Shown: piece by piece, positions 16,570 through 21,015 of the stretch | Layout: the number at the start of each line of letters is the position of its first letter | Position numbering within the stretch: the stretch's first letter is position 1 | NCBI GenBank assembly: GCA_031270925.1 | Contig: JAISWY010000318.1 | Location: 1 to 21,015 of the forward strand | Reading direction: 5' to 3' | Length of the DNA: 21,015 bases | DNA from: Candidatus Symbiothrix sp. | Lineage (GTDB): Bacteria > Bacteroidota > Bacteroidia > Bacteroidales > Azobacteroidaceae | The notes under the pieces: model-generated | Databases searched by the model: none | The model's input: only the letters and a program-made list of their open reading frames with translations | Told to the model about the DNA's origin: nothing | Made by a program: the position numbers and the translations under genes

Positions 16570-18963
16570 TTAAAACTCCGCCACCAACTTAATATTCCAC
16601 TGCCGCCCTGTCAATTTGTCGGGAACGGCGTGTTGTGCGCCATTAATATCGGCAAACCACGAATAAGCGTTTACATTTTTGATATTGAACAAGTTAAAGC
16701 AATCCAATCCAATCCAGATGTTTTTGAAATACCGCCAAATAGTGTAATTGCGGTAACGATTTTCTTCGCCCCACAAACGATAACTCATGCCCAAATCAAG
16801 ACGACGATAGGCCGGAGCATGGAAACGCGGTTTGTAATCGCTTCCGGGCAAGGAAAACGGCAATCCTTGCGCCCAAATTACCCGCAAGTTGGCTTGCAGT
16901 TTCTTGTTGGTTCTCGGCGCATAATCGGTAAAATAGAACGTGAAATTATATAATTGGTCGGTGGGCAGCGATACTTTTTGTCCATCAATATATTGTTTGG
17001 CCTGCATGAGAGAAAAACCTACCCACGAATCGGTTTCGGGAACGAATTGTCCGAACAATTTCGTATCAATTCCTGTAGCGTATCCATGTGATAAATTTTC
17101 GCCGCAATACCAAACCCGCACATTATCAACGGAATAGGGAACCAAATTATCCAATTTCTTGTAATACAATTCGGTTGTGAATTTAAACGGACGGTTGTCT
17201 ATCATCCGGAAACTGAAATCGTTACCCAAGACCAAATGAATCGAGCGTTGCGATTGAATGTTTTGATTTAAAACGATGGACCGGTTACCGCTTTCGTTGG
17301 TTTTCATCATCCTAAATTCCTTATAGAAAGGCGATTGGTAATACCAGCCGCCGGCCAGTCGGAAGGTGAGGTTTTGATTGATATTCGGAACAAAGCCTAT
17401 TGATGCGCGAGGGCTAAATAAAAATTCTTTGTTATAAGTCCAATAACTACCTCGCAATCCGAGCGTTACGGAAATCAAACCCCAATCATTGCGGATTTTG
17501 TAAGTATCTTGTAGATAAGCGAAAAGACGGTTCGATTGCACATCGTTTTTGGAATACAAATTGGAATAAACTTTCAAGAAATCTTCGTTGTAGGGTTGCG
17601 AGTAACCCAACGAATCGCGCAATTCCCATTCGTTGATGCGGTCGCGAATAATTTCCCTTTGTCCGCCGAGCGACCAGCGAAGCGCGTGTTGCGAAAACTT
17701 CACATTTCCAACCAGCGAAACATTGAAAACACTTGCATTCAGCCGGTTGCGTGCGTGTTGAAGGAACGAGCCGGTACCAATGGTTTCCTGCGTATTTTCA
17801 TCCAAAACATTGCTCACGTAATAGGCGCCGTCGATGTCATAAGTTTCTTCCTCGCGCGACTGAAAACCCGATACCAGCAGCGTGAAGTCAATATTTTCTT
17901 TCCATTCGTATTTCAAGGAAGTTGCGCCGAAGAGGGTGCTGAACCGGTCGCGTTCCATACCGCCATAATAGACGGTAAATTTACGCGGATTATCCATTGT
18001 TCCATAAGAAGTGGTTCGTGTATCGGGGTTGAAATCGTAAATATTTTCGGAATAATTACCGAGAAAACTCAATTTTAATTTGGGCGAGAAAGTATATGTC
18101 ATGAAGGTTTGCAGATCCATTGCCGAAGGATCGTAATCGCCTTTGGTATCCAAGGTTTTCAGCAATGTAGTGCCACGTTTGTAACGGAATCCGGTAATTT
18201 GGGTAAATTTGCCGGTCGCACTTTCCACGTAGGCGTTGCCGCCCAGCATATTGGCGCCGATTCCGCCTGCGAATTTTTCAGGCTGTTTGTATTTAATGTC
18301 TAACACCGACGACATTTTATCGCCGTAACGCGCTTCAAATCCGCCGGAAGAAAATTGGATGGATTGCGTTAAATCGGGATTGATAAAACTCAAGCCTTCC
18401 TGTTGGCCGCTACGGATTAATAACGGGCGATAGACTTCGATTTCGTTTACATAGACGATGTTTTCGTTGTAATTACCGCCGCGCACGGAATATTGCGAAC
18501 TCAATTCGTTGGTCGTAGAAACCCCTTTTCCGGCCGTCATAACCAGCGATTCGATGCTTCCGCCGGTGGCATCGACCGACAAGCGGCCTTGCCCCAGATT
18601 GATTTTCTCCATCGTATTGGTCTGTATGCGGTTAGCAGTTATGACTGCCGTTTCCAATTCGTAGGATTGTGGACGCAAACGCATATTCAGCGTAATATCG
18701 ACTTGCGGTTTTTCAACCGTGATCTCGGCCTTGCTGTAACCCAAGCAATAAAAACTGACCGTGATCGAATCCTGCACGGCAACAGAAAATGAATATTTAC
18801 CCTTTTCGTTGGTAAATGCACCGAATATACTTCCTTTCGCCTGCACGCTGACCAATTCGATAGGGATTCCGGCATAATCCGAGACCGTACCGGAAATGGT
18901 AATCCGTTGTGCATGAATGGAAAACGAAAATAATACAAAAGCAATAAGCCAACGAAATTTCAT
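16570..18963 (-). CDS. TonB-dependent outer membrane receptor
   Basis: Outer-membrane active transporter of 797 aa. It has a signal peptide ending near residue 18 (SIHAQ), a CarboxypepD_reg-like beta-sandwich (about 21-95, with ITISGTVSDYAGIPIELVSV), a TonB-box-like ETAVITA (104-110), a plug domain (about 125-230, with RGGNYNENIVYVNEIEVYRP) and a 22-strand-type barrel that ends in the aromatic VAEF, as expected for BAM insertion. No SusD-like partner lies beside it, so a SusCD glycan system is not indicated; the substrate is unknown. No convincing promoter was seen in the gap upstream of its start. It ends 34 nt from the 33-bp hairpin. Confidence 0.93.
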   Translation of the reverse strand: MKFRWLIAFVLFSFSIHAQRITISGTVSDYAGIPIELVSVQAKGSIFGAFTNEKGKYSFSVAVQDSITVSFYCLGYSKAEITVEKPQVDITLNMRLRPQSYELETAVITANRIQTNTMEKINLGQGRLSVDATGGSIESLVMTAGKGVSTTNELSSQYSVRGGNYNENIVYVNEIEVYRPLLIRSGQQEGLSFINPDLTQSIQFSSGGFEARYGDKMSSVLDIKYKQPEKFAGGIGANMLGGNAYVESATGKFTQITGFRYKRGTTLLKTLDTKGDYDPSAMDLQTFMTYTFSPKLKLSFLGNYSENIYDFNPDTRTTSYGTMDNPRKFTVYYGGMERDRFSTLFGATSLKYEWKENIDFTLLVSGFQSREEETYDIDGAYYVSNVLDENTQETIGTGSFLQHARNRLNASVFNVSLVGNVKFSQHALRWSLGGQREIIRDRINEWELRDSLGYSQPYNEDFLKVYSNLYSKNDVQSNRLFAYLQDTYKIRNDWGLISVTLGLRGSYWTYNKEFLFSPRASIGFVPNINQNLTFRLAGGWYYQSPFYKEFRMMKTNESGNRSIVLNQNIQSQRSIHLVLGNDFSFRMIDNRPFKFTTELYYKKLDNLVPYSVDNVRVWYCGENLSHGYATGIDTKLFGQFVPETDSWVGFSLMQAKQYIDGQKVSLPTDQLYNFTFYFTDYAPRTNKKLQANLRVIWAQGLPFSLPGSDYKPRFHAPAYRRLDLGMSYRLWGEENRYRNYTIWRYFKNIWIGLDCFNLFNIKNVNAYSWFADINGAQHAVPDKLTGRQWNIKLVAEF

Positions 18964-19092
18964 GTAGATAATTTATTTGTCGTAGTATAAACGGAAAAGT
19001 TTGGGTTTTATTTTCCGATAAACTTCTTTACCGCAAGCGTTTTCGATTAAATAAAGTCCTTTTCGGGGCGGTTGATTATTCAATTTCATTCT

Positions 19093-19169
19093 TTGCGTTC
19101 CTTGCGTATCTTCTTTGCGAACTTTGCGGTAAAAAATATTTAACCGCAAGGGACGCAAAGGTTTCGCAA
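19093..19169. repeat. TTGCG/CGCAA periodic inverted repeat cluster
   Basis: TTGCG occurs at 19093, 19102, 19115 and 19124, then its complement CGCAA at 19145, 19154 and 19165, with spacings of 9, 13, 9 and 9, 11 nt. The inner pair TTGCGGT (19124-19130) and ACCGCAA (19143-19149) forms a 7-bp stem with a 12-nt AT loop. The cluster lies about 115-195 nt upstream of the inferred sigma-54 start site. It could be an activator-binding region, or a copy of the TTTGCG-type junk repeat often seen between Bacteroidota genes. Confidence 0.6.
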
Positions 19170-19258
19170 AGAGCCGCCCGACAGGACGCGCTTCCATGGT
19201 GAGTGATGAGGGAGAATGTGGACGAATTGATGGAATATTCCGTCTGAAAAACAACTGT

Positions 19259-19275
19259 TTGGCACGATTTTTGCA
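19259..19275 (+). promoter_or_regulatory. Sigma-54 (-24/-12) promoter of the FISUMP gene
   Basis: TTGGCACGATTTTTGCA matches the sigma-54 consensus YTGGCACGrNNNTTGCW at every defined base, with the invariant GG (19261-19262) and GC (19273-19274) separated by 10 nt. Transcription would start near 19286, giving a leader of about 190 nt to the ATG at 19478. It lies in non-coding sequence and points at that gene, which has no clear housekeeping promoter. rpoN itself is in this window; no enhancer-binding activator gene is. Confidence 0.75.
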
Positions 19276-19385
19276 GGGCATTTTGATTATCACAAAGAAA
19301 GTAATAAAAACATAAAAAAACAAAAAAGTGAAGAAAGAAGGAAGAATTTCTAACAACATATCAAGCAGGCTCAGGCTTTCGCATC

Positions 19386-19421
19386 CCTTAAGGCCCTTAA
19401 TGTCCTTAAGGTCTTTAAGGA
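19386..19421 (+). repeat. 9-nt tandem repeat (CCTTAAGGN x4) in presumed leader
   Basis: Four adjacent 9-nt units start at 19386, 19395, 19404 and 19413 with consensus CCTTAAGGN. Two contain the full palindrome CCTTAAGG and two have one base changed. The units are self-complementary, so the RNA could fold on itself or dimerise. Similar runs occur in Bacteroidota gaps and give spurious KDLKDIKGLKG-type reading frames, as the opposite strand does here. Confidence 0.75.
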
Positions 19422-19477
19422 TCTCAAAAAAAAGAAAATTTTTATCAATAATAACAACAATTAAAAACGAAAGAAAA

Positions 19478-20770
19478 ATGAAAAGAATGAAAATTTTATC
19501 GCTATCGCTCATAGCATTGGCTACAGCAGGAGTTACGAGCGCCCAGGTACACATCGGCGATGCGACCGACGCCCACGACGGCGCAATTTTAGATTTGACA
19601 AATTCACAAAACAGAGGCTTGCTGTTGCCTAATATTGCCTTGCAGGATGCCGAAGTTTTAACGGTAGGCGGTGTTAATACCGAAGGTTTCGACGAATCCG
19701 CCAAAGGAATGGTCGTCTATAACACCAATCCATACGATTTGAATGGCAAGGGCGTTTATGTCTGGGACGGGCATAAATGGGTGGGAGTATCCACTCAGGG
19801 GCGTGTTATTGCCGACGCTACTTACTACGCACCCGATCCCACAAAATACGTGGATATTGAGGTATCGGTTGACGCCAACGGCAACGGTTCGGCATCGCCG
19901 ATCACTACTAAAACACTGAGGTTTCTGACTTACAATCTTGGTGCAAACCCCGCTCTTACTCCCAAGCAACAGATGGCTTACCAGAGTACAGCGACTCCTC
20001 TCATCAAAGAAGATGTTACTGTTTACGGAGGTCTATTTCAATGGGGAAGAAAGGATTATGTCCATGCCTCACGGTACAACAAAAAAGACAAGCCTGACCA
20101 TTTTACTGTTGCAAATGAATATTATACGTTATCATATAACCCTGACGTCGATCATCAATTCGTATGGGGCAGCGATTTAAGTAACAATACACTCGATTGG
20201 ATTTCTCATATTCCTAATAGTAACTTGTGGGGAAACGGCGGCGGATTGGCAGAGCAAACCAATAGCAACTATTCAAGTGGAAATCCCAATGCAAACAATA
20301 ATTTGAACGATCCTTGCCCAAGCAATTTCCGCATACCTACACAGCATGAATTGGCCTTACTTGGCCATGAGAACGGTTCTTCCGCATCATCAAATGATGA
20401 TATTTTTACCCCAATCTTATCCGGTATAACTACTCGTTCCGGTATTGTTTGGGTTCCTGTTGAGAATGGTAAAATGGATAATAGTTGGGATGCAGATGGT
20501 GTAACTCGTGGTTTTGCTTTATACACCGCTGCCGAATGGAATGGCGGTAAACCGAAATCGGATTTAACAGCCGAGAATGCTCCCAACCCATTAATGTTTC
20601 TACCTGCCGCGGGTCATCGTCACCGCGTCGACGGCACAGTAAACGAAACAGGTCAGGCCGGCTACTATAGGAGTGCTTCGTATATAAGTATGGCTTTTTC
20701 TAAAAACTATGTGGGCATCTATGGCGACGTGCGCGCTTTTGGGTTTAGTGTCCGTTGCATCGCAGAATAA
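19478..20770 (+). CDS. Secreted FISUMP-type surface protein
   Basis: Exported protein of 430 aa. A signal peptide (about 1-22, ending GVTSAQ) precedes VHIGDATDAHDGAILDLTNS and RGLLLPNIAL, the usual opening of Bacteroidota cell-surface proteins of this kind. The C-terminal half carries DPCPSNFRIPTQHELALL and ends FGFSVRCIAE, the marks of the FISUMP (Fibrobacter succinogenes major paralogous) domain, a lectin-like fold of unknown role. No T9SS sorting domain or lipobox is seen. The ATG at 19478 was chosen because the signal peptide starts there; the frame is open back to a GTG at 19328, but that part is repeat sequence. It is probably transcribed from the sigma-54 promoter at 19259-19275. Confidence 0.75.
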   Translation: MKRMKILSLSLIALATAGVTSAQVHIGDATDAHDGAILDLTNSQNRGLLLPNIALQDAEVLTVGGVNTEGFDESAKGMVVYNTNPYDLNGKGVYVWDGHKWVGVSTQGRVIADATYYAPDPTKYVDIEVSVDANGNGSASPITTKTLRFLTYNLGANPALTPKQQMAYQSTATPLIKEDVTVYGGLFQWGRKDYVHASRYNKKDKPDHFTVANEYYTLSYNPDVDHQFVWGSDLSNNTLDWISHIPNSNLWGNGGGLAEQTNSNYSSGNPNANNNLNDPCPSNFRIPTQHELALLGHENGSSASSNDDIFTPILSGITTRSGIVWVPVENGKMDNSWDADGVTRGFALYTAAEWNGGKPKSDLTAENAPNPLMFLPAAGHRHRVDGTVNETGQAGYYRSASYISMAFSKNYVGIYGDVRAFGFSVRCIAE

Positions 20771-21015
20771 AAACGGATGGGGTCGCCATCAAGGAAACGA
20801 TAGAAGGTCAAGAAAAGAGTTGTTTTTGCCCAACGGTGAGAGACAATAGCATGGTGGTAAATTTAAGGTATCATTTTTACGAAAAATATATTTTTAAGGT
20901 TAATTCTTTTTTTGAGGTGCTATTAACGAGAGCGAAAGACGTGCGAGTGGAAACACCGGAGGTGTTTCCTGTGAATAACCCCCAGATTTATCTGGGGGTA
21001 GTGGAAGCGCTCACC
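20771..21015. other. Gene-free right edge with palindromes
   Basis: No reading frame worth calling was seen in this 245-nt stretch. It contains the AT palindrome AAAAATATATTTTT (20882-20895) and two hairpins near the edge. No classical terminator follows the FISUMP gene. The edge cuts the region, so it may belong to an element that continues outside. Confidence 0.6.
20949..20998. repeat. Pair of REP-like hairpins
   Basis: GGAAACACC (20949-20957) and GGTGTTTCC (20961-20969) form a perfect 9-bp stem with a 3-nt loop. Nine nt later CCCCCAGA (20979-20986) and TCTGGGGG (20991-20998) form a perfect 8-bp stem with a 4-nt loop. No T-run follows. Paired GC-rich hairpins in a gap look like REP/BIME units or the end of an IS200/IS605-type element; copies elsewhere in the genome would decide. 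Confidence 0.7.

Larger units (their letters stand above)
18964..19477. other. 514-nt gap with repeats and a sigma-54 promoter
   Basis: No gene is called here. From left to right it holds: a possible trace of a T9SS C-terminal domain on the minus strand (18976-19071); a cluster of TTGCG/CGCAA units in inverted halves (19093-19169); plain sequence; a sigma-54 promoter (19259-19275); and a 9-nt tandem repeat (19386-19421) in the presumed leader of the next gene. A minus-strand open frame from 19704 to 18973 crosses the region but is partly antisense to the next gene and low in complexity. Confidence 0.7.

Noticed and set aside
18162..18177. Sigma-54-like TGGCAC...TTGC on the minus strand
   Set aside because: It lies inside the TonB receptor gene and the GG-GC spacing is 9 nt instead of 10.
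19328..19477. GTG start giving a 50-residue extension to the FISUMP protein
   Set aside because: The extension is repeat and low-complexity sequence, and a proper signal peptide starts at the ATG at 19478.
18973..19704. 243-aa open frame on the minus strand
   Set aside because: One third is antisense to the FISUMP gene and the rest translates repeats (KDLKDIKGLKG-like and TTTGCG units). There is no coherent domain apart from the short C-terminal-domain-like tail noted separately.

Overview
The window looks like a chromosomal segment of a Bacteroidota (probably Bacteroidales) genome. Three things point there: a PorZ-type component of the type IX secretion system (T9SS), promoters of the Bacteroidota form TTTG-N(19-21)-TAnnTTTG with little use of Shine-Dalgarno sequences, and family content such as a TonB receptor with an N-terminal CarboxypepD_reg-like domain, DUF4886, DUF1015 and a PG0541-like protein beside an RND pump. 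No phage, integrase, complete IS element or CRISPR array is visible. The coding part is mostly ordinary core genome; the unusual signals sit in the gaps between genes after about 16 kb.

Layout. (1) 1-1.6 kb: a metal-type ABC ATPase, cut from its partners by the left edge, followed by an AEC-family permease. (2) 1.57-1.73 kb: tRNA-Thr(CGT) with its own promoter and a strong intrinsic terminator. (3) 1.8-4.7 kb: rdgB overlapping porZ. (4) 4.7-5.9 kb, minus strand: a von Willebrand A lipoprotein, convergent with porZ and sharing the stop tetranucleotide TTAA. (5) 6.0-7.3 kb: a DUF1015 protein with a DGHHR motif, transcribed from a promoter that overlaps the divergent vWA promoter. (6) 7.3-9.6 kb, minus strand: a DUF4886 SGNH-like secreted protein followed by rpoN (sigma-54). 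(7) 9.8-16.45 kb: tetR, tolC-like, membrane-fusion lipoprotein, AcrB-like pump and a small PII-like protein, which together form a tripartite efflux operon. (8) 16.57-18.96 kb, minus strand: a TonB-dependent receptor. (9) 19.48-20.77 kb: a secreted FISUMP-type surface protein, preceded by a 514-nt gap that carries a full-consensus sigma-54 promoter.

Main points of interest. A short fossil of the four-helix-bundle/23S-rRNA-intervening-sequence protein family sits inside nested AT-rich inverted repeats and splits the pump gene from its PII-like partner. A perfect 33-bp hairpin with a 3-nt loop lies between the convergent PII-like and TonB receptor genes. A 17/17 match to the sigma-54 consensus lies upstream of the last gene, in the same window as rpoN, with an inverted-repeat cluster at enhancer distance upstream and a 9-nt tandem repeat in the presumed leader. 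A pair of REP-like hairpins lies at the right edge.

All functional calls come from reading the protein sequences and recalling family features. No database search was run.
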